Positions 52,046-60,161 of a stretch of 64,000 nt of DNA are shown here, piece by piece. This stretch comes from CAYJCL01 sp964370475 (lineage in GTDB: Bacteria > Bacillota_I > Bacilli_A > RF39 > UBA660). How positions within the stretch are numbered: position 1 is the stretch's first letter; each line of letters begins with the position of its first letter. The notes under the pieces are model-generated. The model worked only from the letters and a program-made list of their open reading frames with translations. It had not been told where the DNA came from and ran no database searches. Position numbers and translations under genes: made by a program. Location: the NCBI GenBank assembly GCA_964370475.1, contig CAYJJI010000002.1, positions 1-64,000 on the forward strand. Direction: 5' to 3'.

Positions 52046-54013
52046 TTATGAAAATTTTTGACTTCCGTTATTCCAACAAGTATTATATGAAGCTACTCCA
52101 CATGCCCAGTGACTGCAATAGTTATATGAAGCTACTCCACATGCTGATGTGTGACAATAATTATCCGTATATCCAGTTCCATAACATGTCTTAGAAACAG
52201 TTCCATAATCACAACATTGACCACCTACCCAGTGTTTTCCATCTTCTCTACACATTCCATGGTTATAAGTAAAGCAATTTGTATAACCTGATGTATTACA
52301 TGAATAAGAGTATGTGTATGGCGTTTGGCCGCATGCTGGATTTTGACAATAGTTATAAGAAGCAACGCCACAATAGCTAGAGTGGCAGTACTTATATGAT
52401 TTAACACCACAAACAGAGTGTGAATTGTATTCTGCTGTTTTAATATTCAAATTTTCGTTAGTATTACTCTGTGCGTTATTTGTACAATTCATTGAAGCAA
52501 TATACGTTTTAATTTGTGATAAACTCATTTTTCCTGATAACGATTGAGCTGTTTCTTCCGTATCTGTTAGTCCACTTTGACTTGAAGTGGATAGTCCACT
52601 TTCTTTATCTTCACAAGATATAGTTATAGTTGATCCCACAGGGTATACATTCGTCGTTATTTTATTTTGAGTTGAACTTATAACTATTTCTGGTGGAGTT
52701 TTATCTACTTTTGATATTTCTATTTTTTCATAATCACTAATATTTCCTACTAAATCTTCAGCATATAAGTAATATGTTCCGTTATCTTTAGATATCTTTT
52801 CTGTTAAACTTTGTAATTCATTATAGTTATTTACTAGTTCAGCTCCACTAGTTGATTCTTTAGTATTAACATAAATATTTATTATACCTGAATCATTTGG
52901 AGAATTACCTGTATCAGATGCTGTAATATTTATATCTCTATCTTTATTTACCCAACTTGTATTATCTGTAGTTGCTGCTATTGAAGGTTTGATTAAATCT
53001 ACTTTTTCTACTTTTACTTGAGCTCCGTTTGAAACGTTACCTGCTTTATCTGTTGTAAATAAATAATATGTTCCATTATCTTCTTTTATTATTGCATTTC
53101 CGTTGTTGTCTATTTTATTACCTTCTCCTGAAGGTATTTTATTTTCAGTATTTATATATACCGAATCTATTCCTGAACCTACTAAACCATCAGATGTATT
53201 GATTGATATTTCTCTTTTTTCGTTAATCCAAGTTGTATTGTCTACTTTAATATCTAAAACCGGCGCTACATTATCTATCTTGATTTTTTTTCTTGCTGTT
53301 TTTAACCCTTCTGTGGTTTCTATAGTTATGTTTAAATCTATTATTGAGTTTATTTCTTCAATTATAAGCATATTTTTACAGTTTTCAATATTTGTAGGTA
53401 CTTTATTTTCGAATTCACATTTATTAGATGTTTTAGTTTCGTTAATTCCACTACCTATATATATAAATGATGAATTTTCTTTTATTTCGTATATAGTATC
53501 AGTAACTATTAATACATCTTTATTACTCCAACCAAATTCATTTGTGCTTGTGTTTATCTCTAATTCACTTAATGAATTATCATCATTTATTTTATACGCT
53601 TCTACTATTATATTAGGGTCATTTTGTTCTTCTATAACTGCTACACAATCAGTTAATTTTTCATCAGTATAAACCGCTGTAGGTATATTGTCTTCTAATG
53701 TTATATTAACTGTATTACATTTTATATCTTCTTCAGTATATGGATCAATTACGGAATCATCAGAACCTTCATCTGCTGAGATATAACCGTTATTTATCAA
53801 TTGATATACTGGTATAGAAATTGGTGACGATAAATTGTTTTCGTCTGCCCATTTTTCAGCTGCAAGTTCTATTTGTTTTACTTTGTTAACACTAGCTTCT
53901 TTTTTACTCTTATCTGATATATTAATATAACTAGGAATTGCAATTGCCATTATTATACCTAATATTACTATCGCAACTAATATTTCTACTATTGTAAATC
54001 CTTTATTTTTCAT
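52046..54013 (-). CDS. Giant type IV pilin-like protein with cysteine-rich repeat tail (paralogue 2)
   Basis: A 655-residue protein with a prepilin N-terminus: cleavage G5/F6, TIVE with Glu at +5, and a hydrophobic helix identical over 20 residues to paralogue 1. The first 100 residues are closely alike in both (QIEL-AEKWADENNLSSPISIP). At least three Ig-like repeats follow (KIDNVAPVL, VDLIKPSIA, VDKTPPEIV). Residues about 532-655 are replaced by a tail with 16 cysteines, built on repeats of CGVASYNYC plus four residues. The tail has no counterpart in paralogue 1. Its partner gene lies 11 bases upstream. Confidence 0.85.
   Translation of the reverse strand: MKNKGFTIVEILVAIVILGIIMAIAIPSYINISDKSKKEASVNKVKQIELAAEKWADENNLSSPISIPVYQLINNGYISADEGSDDSVIDPYTEEDIKCNTVNITLEDNIPTAVYTDEKLTDCVAVIEEQNDPNIIVEAYKINDDNSLSELEINTSTNEFGWSNKDVLIVTDTIYEIKENSSFIYIGSGINETKTSNKCEFENKVPTNIENCKNMLIIEEINSIIDLNITIETTEGLKTARKKIKIDNVAPVLDIKVDNTTWINEKREISINTSDGLVGSGIDSVYINTENKIPSGEGNKIDNNGNAIIKEDNGTYYLFTTDKAGNVSNGAQVKVEKVDLIKPSIAATTDNTSWVNKDRDINITASDTGNSPNDSGIINIYVNTKESTSGAELVNNYNELQSLTEKISKDNGTYYLYAEDLVGNISDYEKIEISKVDKTPPEIVISSTQNKITTNVYPVGSTITISCEDKESGLSTSSQSGLTDTEETAQSLSGKMSLSQIKTYIASMNCTNNAQSNTNENLNIKTAEYNSHSVCGVKSYKYCHSSYCGVASYNYCQNPACGQTPYTYSYSCNTSGYTNCFTYNHGMCREDGKHWVGGQCCDYGTVSKTCYGTGYTDNYCHTSACGVASYNYCSHWACGVASYNTCWNNGSQKFS
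52050..52415. repeat. Degenerate repeats encoding the Cys-rich tail
   Basis: Blocks of the form GTTATATGAAGCTACTCCAC recur at about 52080 and 52120, with more diverged copies near 52345-52410. They encode the CGVASYNYC units. The spacing is close to 39 bases, and the copies differ by several bases. Confidence 0.7.
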
Positions 54014-54024
54014 ATTTCACCTAT

Positions 54025-54756
54025 TTATCCAATTTCAATTATGTTAGTGATAGTTTTTATTTCATCGTATTTAATAAATTCTAATTCATCTTTTAAATTT
54101 AAAGTCCCATATATTGTGTTTTTTGTTGTTTTATTTGATGATGATAATACATTTTCTAATGAAAATGGTATTACATTTACTAGAGTACCTTCGTTATATA
54201 AAAGATGGTATCCCGCTACTATATTGAATGTATTTTCTTCTTCATTTGTAATTGTTGTATATAAATCTATCGAAAAGTCGTCTTCGTCTTTTATATCTTC
54301 AACTAAAATTTCATATTTTATTTTTTCTGACATAACTGATGAATATTCTGCTGTAAAATCTACTTCTATTTCTCCTTTATAGTCATTAGTGTTTGGAAGA
54401 TTAAAAGTTGTTACATACATATTGCCTTTTGTTATCGGGCTAACTATAGTAATATTTTCTTTTATAAGATTATTTTCTATATCATTAAATTTTATTTTTA
54501 GTTCTCCATTTATGATATCTTCGTTGTTATTTTCAATTATTATTACTAATTGATCTCCACTATTAATAACATTTCCTGTAATTAATACATCACTATTGTC
54601 TGATGTTGTTGTTATATTTTCATTAGTATAATTCATTGATACTATTTTTTGGTTATCGCTATTAGTACAGTTAGTATTTCTTGTTACTAATAAATAAATT
54701 GTACTTCCTAATAACAAAACAGAAATTATGCTTAGTATTATTAACCATTTTTTCAT
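54025..54756 (-). CDS. Membrane-anchored extracytoplasmic protein, pilin partner
   Basis: A 243-residue protein with one N-terminal membrane helix (about 4-24) and a Thr/Asn/Ile-rich outer domain of about 215 residues, beta-like, with no cysteine cluster and no recognised family. There is no lipobox. It begins after GGAGTGGG and is the first gene of an operon with the second pilin-like gene, 11 bases apart. It may be a minor subunit or assembly factor, but this is only inferred from position. Confidence 0.75.
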   Translation of the reverse strand: MKKWLIILSIISVLLLGSTIYLLVTRNTNCTNSDNQKIVSMNYTNENITTTSDNSDVLITGNVINSGDQLVIIIENNNEDIINGELKIKFNDIENNLIKENITIVSPITKGNMYVTTFNLPNTNDYKGEIEVDFTAEYSSVMSEKIKYEILVEDIKDEDDFSIDLYTTITNEEENTFNIVAGYHLLYNEGTLVNVIPFSLENVLSSSNKTTKNTIYGTLNLKDELEFIKYDEIKTITNIIEIG

Positions 54757-54782
54757 TTTTACCCACTCCTTATTTTATATAT

Positions 54783-54788
54783 ATTATA
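54783..54788 (-). promoter_or_regulatory. -10 box upstream of the pilin-partner gene
   Basis: A perfect TATAAT (54783-54788) 27 bases before the start codon. The spacer leads back into the ftsH terminator and no good -35 is seen. Confidence 0.45.
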
Positions 54789-54800
54789 ACACTTTTTTAT

Positions 54801-54830
54801 AGAAAAAAAAGATATACTTTTGTATATCTT
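54801..54830 (-). terminator. Intrinsic terminator of ftsH
   Basis: The arms AAGATATAC (54809-54817) and GTATATCTT (54822-54830) with a four-base loop, followed by a T run on the minus strand. Confidence 0.9.
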
Positions 54831-56796
54831 AATTTAATTCATCTTTCAGTGCTTCTTCAAGCTCTTCTCTTGTCATTTTAGTGTAACCTTTAACACCTTT
54901 ATCTTTTGCCATTTCTTTAAGTTTTAATATTGTGTTACCGTTTACGTTTGTTTCTTTTAAAGAATCTATTGTTCCTGTTTCTACTAATGATTCAATTTGT
55001 TCTTTAGTTAATGTTTCATATTCCATTAGTGCATCACTTAAAAGCATAACTAGTTTTTCATTTTTCTTTAATACTGTTTTTGCTTCTTCATAGCATTCTT
55101 CAATTATTTTTCTTACTTCTTTATCTATTTCTAATGCAACTTGATCAGAGAAGTTTTTAGTTTTAGTATAATCTCTACCTAAGAATACTCCTTCACTCTT
55201 GTGTTCTAATTGCATTGGTCCTAAATCACTCATTCCGTATTCTGTTACCATACTTCTTGCAATATTAGTAGCTCTTCTAAAATCATCTGATGCTCCTGTA
55301 GTTATTTCTCCTAGGAACATTTCTTCACTTACTCGTCCACCAAGTAATCCTACGATACTTGATAAAAGCTCGTTTTTAGTCATTATTCCAATTTTTTCTT
55401 CTTTAGGAAGCATCATAGTGTATCCACCTGCTTGACCTCTTGGAATAATTGTTATTTTATGAACTTCGTTAGCTTCTGCTACTTTAATTCCAATTACAGC
55501 ATGACCAGCTTCGTGAATTGCGACTAATTTTTTTTCTTTTTCTGTTACTGTTCTTGAAGTTTTTGCTGGCCCTAACAACACTCTGTCAGTAGCTTCGTTA
55601 ATTTCATCCATTGTAATAGCTTCTTTATTTCTTCTAACTGTTAATAAAGCCGCTTCGTTAAGAAGGTTTTCTAAGTCTGCGCCAGAGAAACCTGGTGTTC
55701 TTTTACTTAAGTTATCTAAAGTTACTTCGTTAGCTAACAATTTGTTTTTTGCATGAACTTTTAAAATTGCTTCTCTTTCTTTAGAGTCAGGTAAACTAAC
55801 CGTTACTTGACGATCAAATCTTCCAGGTCTTAATAAAGCCGGATCTAAAACGTCTGGTCTGTTTGTTGCAGCAATAATAATTATTCCTTCATTTACTCCA
55901 AATCCGTCCATTTCAGTTAATAATTGGTTTAGTGTTTGTTCTCTTTCATCGTGTCCACCACCTAGACCAGTTCCTCTTTGTCGTCCAACTGCATCTATTT
56001 CGTCAATAAATATTAAACACGGTGCGCATTGTTTAGCTTGTTTAAACATATCACGTACTCGTGATGCTCCTACACCTACAAATAATTCTACGAAATCCGA
56101 ACCACTTATATAAAAGAATGGTACATTAGCTTCACCAGCAACTGCTTTAGCTAATAATGTTTTACCAGTTCCTGGAGGACCTACTAATAATACACCTTTA
56201 GGAATTCTTGCTCCCATTTTTTGGAATTTTTTAGGACTTTTTAAGAAATCAATAAGTTCTTCTACTTCTTCTTTCTCTTCTTTTAATCCAGCTACATCTT
56301 TAAATCTAATTGATCCACCATCTTCACTAAGTTTAGCTCTACTTCTTCCAAAATCCATTGATTTACTATTTCCTGATGCTAGTTTAGTAAATAGGAAATA
56401 TGACACTGCTACTATTATTAATAATGGTAGTATATTTACTATAATTAATAAAATTGAGCTAGATCCAGGATCTTTAGCTGTTTCATATAAATCTAAATCC
56501 ATTTCTTCTGCATATGTAGTTAATGCAGATAATTGTTCTTCTACTACTTTTGCTGTAAAAGTTTCTTTATCATCATAACCTTCTAATTTACCAGAAATGT
56601 AATATACAGACTCTGTGCTTTTTGGCATTATAGTCATTTCTGTTACTTCTTCTTTTTCGATACTATTTAACAATTCTCCAGTAGTTAATTCATTTACTGT
56701 ATAATCGTTAATGTTAAAAAACACAATAGTTAATAATACAATTGTAATTAGTATCATGTATGGAAATGATTGTTTAAATACTTTGTTTTTATTCAT
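54829..56796 (-). CDS. ftsH: ATP-dependent zinc metalloprotease FtsH
   Basis: A membrane-bound AAA protease that degrades misfolded membrane proteins and regulators. The 655-residue protein has two N-terminal helices (about 10-27 and 115-137), Walker A GPPGTGKTLLAK, Walker B FIDEIDAVGRQRG and the SRH NRPDVLDPALLRPGRFDR. The zinc motif is HEAGH at about residue 420. Its start overlaps the tilS stop by eight bases. tilS-ftsH adjacency is conserved in Bacilli; hpt, usually between them, is absent. Confidence 0.97.
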   Translation of the reverse strand: MNKNKVFKQSFPYMILITIVLLTIVFFNINDYTVNELTTGELLNSIEKEEVTEMTIMPKSTESVYYISGKLEGYDDKETFTAKVVEEQLSALTTYAEEMDLDLYETAKDPGSSSILLIIVNILPLLIIVAVSYFLFTKLASGNSKSMDFGRSRAKLSEDGGSIRFKDVAGLKEEKEEVEELIDFLKSPKKFQKMGARIPKGVLLVGPPGTGKTLLAKAVAGEANVPFFYISGSDFVELFVGVGASRVRDMFKQAKQCAPCLIFIDEIDAVGRQRGTGLGGGHDEREQTLNQLLTEMDGFGVNEGIIIIAATNRPDVLDPALLRPGRFDRQVTVSLPDSKEREAILKVHAKNKLLANEVTLDNLSKRTPGFSGADLENLLNEAALLTVRRNKEAITMDEINEATDRVLLGPAKTSRTVTEKEKKLVAIHEAGHAVIGIKVAEANEVHKITIIPRGQAGGYTMMLPKEEKIGIMTKNELLSSIVGLLGGRVSEEMFLGEITTGASDDFRRATNIARSMVTEYGMSDLGPMQLEHKSEGVFLGRDYTKTKNFSDQVALEIDKEVRKIIEECYEEAKTVLKKNEKLVMLLSDALMEYETLTKEQIESLVETGTIDSLKETNVNGNTILKLKEMAKDKGVKGYTKMTREELEEALKDELN

Positions 56797-58108
56797 AATA
56801 ACTCTCTTTCTTTTCTACCAACTTTTGGTACTTAATTATTATATCATATTTTTCATTTTTGTCTTTATCAAATTTCGACTTTTTTATTCCTGGTAACCAT
56901 ATGATATTGTTATTTTGATCAAGCAATACTGGTTGATTTATTCTATTTTCTTTTTCTATTTTTTCATCTTTTAATATATCTTTTATTTTTTTGCGACCTA
57001 ACATATTTTTTATTTCTATTAAATCATCATTTTTATAATTTCTTACAATCAGAGGCAGTTTTATCTCTGATAAATTTAATCTTAATATATAATTACTTTT
57101 TGTTAAATCATCTTCTGTTTCTTTTAAACAATAATTGTTTGGTAATTCTATGTATTTATTAAATAAATGATTGTATTCATTTGTTTGATGTTCTTTTTTT
57201 AGTTTTAATTTGTTATATTCTTTTTCTATTTTAATGTTTGACGGAAGATGTATTTCTTCATTTTTATTTTTTACTATCATTTCTTTTAATAAATTAACAT
57301 GAGTTTTATTTATTAATTTAATATCATCTTTGTATATTTCTTTTAAATACTTTTCTATTAATTTTTGAATTATAATTTTTGGGTGGTTGTTGATGTTTTC
57401 TATATTTAGTTCATTGTCTTTATATATTTTTTGGAATTCTTTATTAGTGATACTCTCTATTAGTTCAAAAGCATCTGTTAATTCTTTACTAAATTCTAAA
57501 AACTTTTTATGAACATCGTAATTTTCTTCTTTTAATACTGGTAGGATATTATGTCTATATCTATTTCTAGTATAGAATAAATCGTTGTTAGATTTATCTA
57601 ACCGATAAGGTATGTTATTAGCTTGATTGTAGTTAATAATATCTTCTTTCGACCAATTTAGTAGTGGTCTATATAATTTGTAGTTATTTTTATATATAAT
57701 TTCTTTTATACCAATATATCCATTTAAACTTGATCCTCTTGTTAATCTCATTAATATTGTTTCTATTAAATCGTCTCCGTGATGAGCAGTTAATAAGATA
57801 TTAGCACTATATTTATTTATTATCTTTTCAAAAAATTGATATCTTCTATTTCTTAAATTTTCTTCACTATGATTAGTTTCATATAAAGTTGTTGTTTCAA
57901 GAATATAATTATTGTTGTTATATTTTTTTAAAAATTCTTCTTCTTCTTTTGACTCTTCTCTTATATTATGATTTACATGAGCTATTATTATTTTGTTATT
58001 TGGATATTTTTTTGTAATTATATTATATAAACACATTGAATCTGGTCCTGCTGAACAGGCTAATACAATTATATCGTTTTCTTTTATATATTTATTTATA
58101 AATATCAC
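56789..58108 (-). CDS. tilS: tRNA(Ile)-lysidine synthetase
   Basis: TilS makes lysidine at the wobble base of the CAU-anticodon tRNA(Ile) so that it reads AUA. The PP-loop ATP motif is CSAGPDSM (18-25), followed by AHVNHNIRE and a C-terminal substrate-binding region. At 439 residues it is of normal size. The start is unusual: the only candidates before the PP-loop are a GTG at 58108, one base after GGAA, or an ATA six bases on. It begins three bases after the yitT stop, so reinitiation is likely. Given the frequent ATA codons here, TilS must be essential. Confidence 0.92.
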   Translation of the reverse strand: MIFINKYIKENDIIVLACSAGPDSMCLYNIITKKYPNNKIIIAHVNHNIREESKEEEEFLKKYNNNNYILETTTLYETNHSEENLRNRRYQFFEKIINKYSANILLTAHHGDDLIETILMRLTRGSSLNGYIGIKEIIYKNNYKLYRPLLNWSKEDIINYNQANNIPYRLDKSNNDLFYTRNRYRHNILPVLKEENYDVHKKFLEFSKELTDAFELIESITNKEFQKIYKDNELNIENINNHPKIIIQKLIEKYLKEIYKDDIKLINKTHVNLLKEMIVKNKNEEIHLPSNIKIEKEYNKLKLKKEHQTNEYNHLFNKYIELPNNYCLKETEDDLTKSNYILRLNLSEIKLPLIVRNYKNDDLIEIKNMLGRKKIKDILKDEKIEKENRINQPVLLDQNNNIIWLPGIKKSKFDKDKNEKYDIIIKYQKLVEKKESYYE

Positions 58109-58111
58109 TTC

Positions 58112-58972
58112 CTAATCTTCTTTAAATCTTTTGTTACTGTTTGTTAATTCATGAGTATCACTAATTACTATAAATGACTTATCGTCTATTAATTTAATTC
58201 CTTCTTTTACTCTATAGTAATCATTTGTGTTTACTATACTCATTAATATTTTCATATTTTTTGATGAATATCCACCTTTAGCATTTATTATTGTAATATC
58301 TGTTTTTATAATGTCTAGTAAGTATTCTTTTACTTCTTTTGGTTTTGATGTATATATGTAAAAGTTTTTATTTTTACCTATTCCTATAAGGGTTTTATCA
58401 GAGAATGTACTTATCAATACTAATATTATTATTGAATATATCATATTTTCTATTCCGAATACTAAACCACCTAATACTACTATTAATCCATCTACTAATA
58501 TAATGGCTGTTTTTAAGGGTATTTTATAAGTGAAACTTGCTAATTGATTTATGATATCTGTGCCACCTGATGTGTATCCTTGTTTAAAGATTAATCCATA
58601 GCCTATTCCTGATGATACACCAGCTATTATCACTTGAACTATTAGTTCTACTTCTGATAAATCTATTAGTTGTGCAAGCGGTAGTGTTAGAGATAGGAAT
58701 ATCGGTGAAAGTAGTGCTCCGATGATTGTTCTTTTTGTTGTCAAGTTATCTAGTACTAAATATGATAATGCAATTAATAAGATATTACTAATTAAAACAA
58801 AAATACTGATATCGATATCATACAAGTCATAAAATAATAATGCTAGTCCACTTATTCCAAATGCTGCTAGTTCGTTTTTTAACATAAATAAGTTGAAAGA
58901 AAAAGATACTATTAATAATCCTATCACAACAAATATATATCTTTTTAAGTTTTGTAATTTCTTTTTTTTCAT
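58112..58972 (-). CDS. YitT family membrane protein (paralogue 2)
   Basis: A 286-residue protein like the one in the ftsEX operon. It has a DUF161 membrane half with FGISGLALLFYDLYD and KQGYTSGGTDIINQLA repeats and a C-terminal DUF2179 domain (AKGGYSSKNMKILMSIVNTNDY). Function is not known. It follows prfB by nine bases and precedes tilS by three, in one operon. Two paralogues in 64 kb suggest a family expansion. Confidence 0.9.
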   Translation of the reverse strand: MKKKKLQNLKRYIFVVIGLLIVSFSFNLFMLKNELAAFGISGLALLFYDLYDIDISIFVLISNILLIALSYLVLDNLTTKRTIIGALLSPIFLSLTLPLAQLIDLSEVELIVQVIIAGVSSGIGYGLIFKQGYTSGGTDIINQLASFTYKIPLKTAIILVDGLIVVLGGLVFGIENMIYSIIILVLISTFSDKTLIGIGKNKNFYIYTSKPKEVKEYLLDIIKTDITIINAKGGYSSKNMKILMSIVNTNDYYRVKEGIKLIDDKSFIVISDTHELTNSNKRFKED

Positions 58973-58981
58973 AGTTTCCTC

Positions 58982-60074
58982 TTATTTATTCTTTAATAAT
59001 GATTTAATTATATTTATTATGTCTCCATCTAACACTTTATCCGCTTGTGTTGTTTCAAAGTTCGTTCTGCTATCTTTTACAAGCGTATATGGTTCTAGTA
59101 CGTAATTTCTTATTTGACTTCCAAAATCTATATTTTTTAATGTTCCTTTACTATTTTCAACTTTTTCGTTTTGTTTCATCAATTCTATTTGGTAGAGTTT
59201 ACTTTTTAATATTTTCATAGCTTGTTCTTTGTTTTTTAACTGACTTCTTTCGTTTTGACATGTTACTACAGTTCCTGTTGGAAGATGAGTTATTCGAACT
59301 GCAGAATCAGTTGTATTTACTGATTGACCACCTGCTCCGCTACTCCTATATACATCTATTTTTAGATCAATTTCTTTTATATCGATGTTTATATCTGTTT
59401 CGAATTTCGGGATTACTAATACTGAGGCAAATGATGTATGTCTTCTTGAATTTGAATCGAACGGAGAAATTCTAACTAATCTATGTACTCCTGATTCGTT
59501 TTTTAAATATCCGAAAGCATAATCTCCTTTTACTAAAATAGTTACACTTTTTATTCCAGCTTCTTCGCCTTTTTGTTCTTCTATTATTTCGTATTTGTAG
59601 TTTGATTTGTCGCAAAATCTAATGTACATTCTTTCAAGCATACTTGCCCAATCGCAAGATTCTGTACCTCCTGCTCCTGGGTGTATTTCTATATAACAAT
59701 CTGATTGATCATATTCTTCACTTAGTAATGTTGAAGTTTCTAAATCGCTTAGTTCTTCATTTATATTTGTTATTTCTAATGTTATCTCTTCTAGTGAGTC
59801 TTTATTATTTAAATCTATTAAGCTTATGTACTCCGTTATATATTCAATAGTTGATTTGATTTCGTTATATTTAGATAACTGCTTTTTTATGTTATTTACT
59901 TCTTTAGCTACTGAACTACTTTTTTCGACATCTTGCCATATGTTTGGATCATTTAATTGTTCTGTTAATTCATTTAATTTATTTTGTTTTTCTGTGACGT
60001 CAAAGAGACCTCCCGATACTATCTAAGGTTTCTATTTGAGTTTTATTTAATTGTTGTAATTCATATAGTTCCAT
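58982..60074 (-). CDS. prfB: Peptide chain release factor 2, with programmed +1 frameshift
   Basis: RF2 ends translation at UGA and UAA. The gene is in two frames. Codons 1-24 run from ATG 60074 to an in-frame TGA at 60000-60002. A +1 slip at CTT-TGA-C then gives the remaining 339 residues, for a total of 363, the normal RF2 size. The internal Shine-Dalgarno GGGAGG (60009-60014) and CTTTGAC match the classical RF2 autoregulatory site. The tail contains the UGA-reading SPF tripeptide (RISPFDSNSRR) and the catalytic GGQ (SSGAGGQSVNTTDSAV). High RF2 would cause termination at codon 25, and low RF2 the frameshift. Confidence 0.97.
60000..60014 (-). promoter_or_regulatory. RF2 programmed frameshift signal
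   Basis: GGGAGG (60009-60014), then TCT, then the slippery CTT TGA C (60005 down to 59999). The spacing of three bases from Shine-Dalgarno to CTT is like that of E. coli prfB. The in-frame TGA is codon 25. Confidence 0.95.
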
Positions 60075-60093
60075 AAGGACTCCTTTTTTGTTT

Positions 60094-60102
60094 ATTATAT
60101 CA
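60094..60102 (-). promoter_or_regulatory. Extended -10 promoter of the prfB operon
   Basis: TGA-TATAAT (box 60094-60099), 20 bases before the prfB ATG, with a poor -35 (TGCATT). It would transcribe prfB-yitT-tilS-ftsH. Confidence 0.6.
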
Positions 60103-60134
60103 TAAATATGTTTTATAATGCATAGCTTTTTTAA

Positions 60135-60161
60135 TAAAAAAAAGTAGCTAAACTACTTTTA
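60135..60161 (-). terminator. Intrinsic terminator of secA
   Basis: The arms AAAAGTAG (60140-60147) and CTACTTTT (60153-60160) flank a five-base loop, followed by a T run on the minus strand. Confidence 0.88.

Noticed and set aside
49433..52046. parS sites or an origin with DnaA boxes near parA-parB
   Set aside because: I looked for TGTTTCACGTGAAACA-like palindromes and clustered TTATNCACA and did not see them. A mismatch-tolerant computer search would be needed to exclude them; the origin probably lies beyond the high-coordinate end.
58982..59641. prfB as a truncated pseudogene starting at an internal ATG
   Set aside because: The missing N-terminal part is present in the adjacent frame and joined by a canonical RF2 frameshift site.
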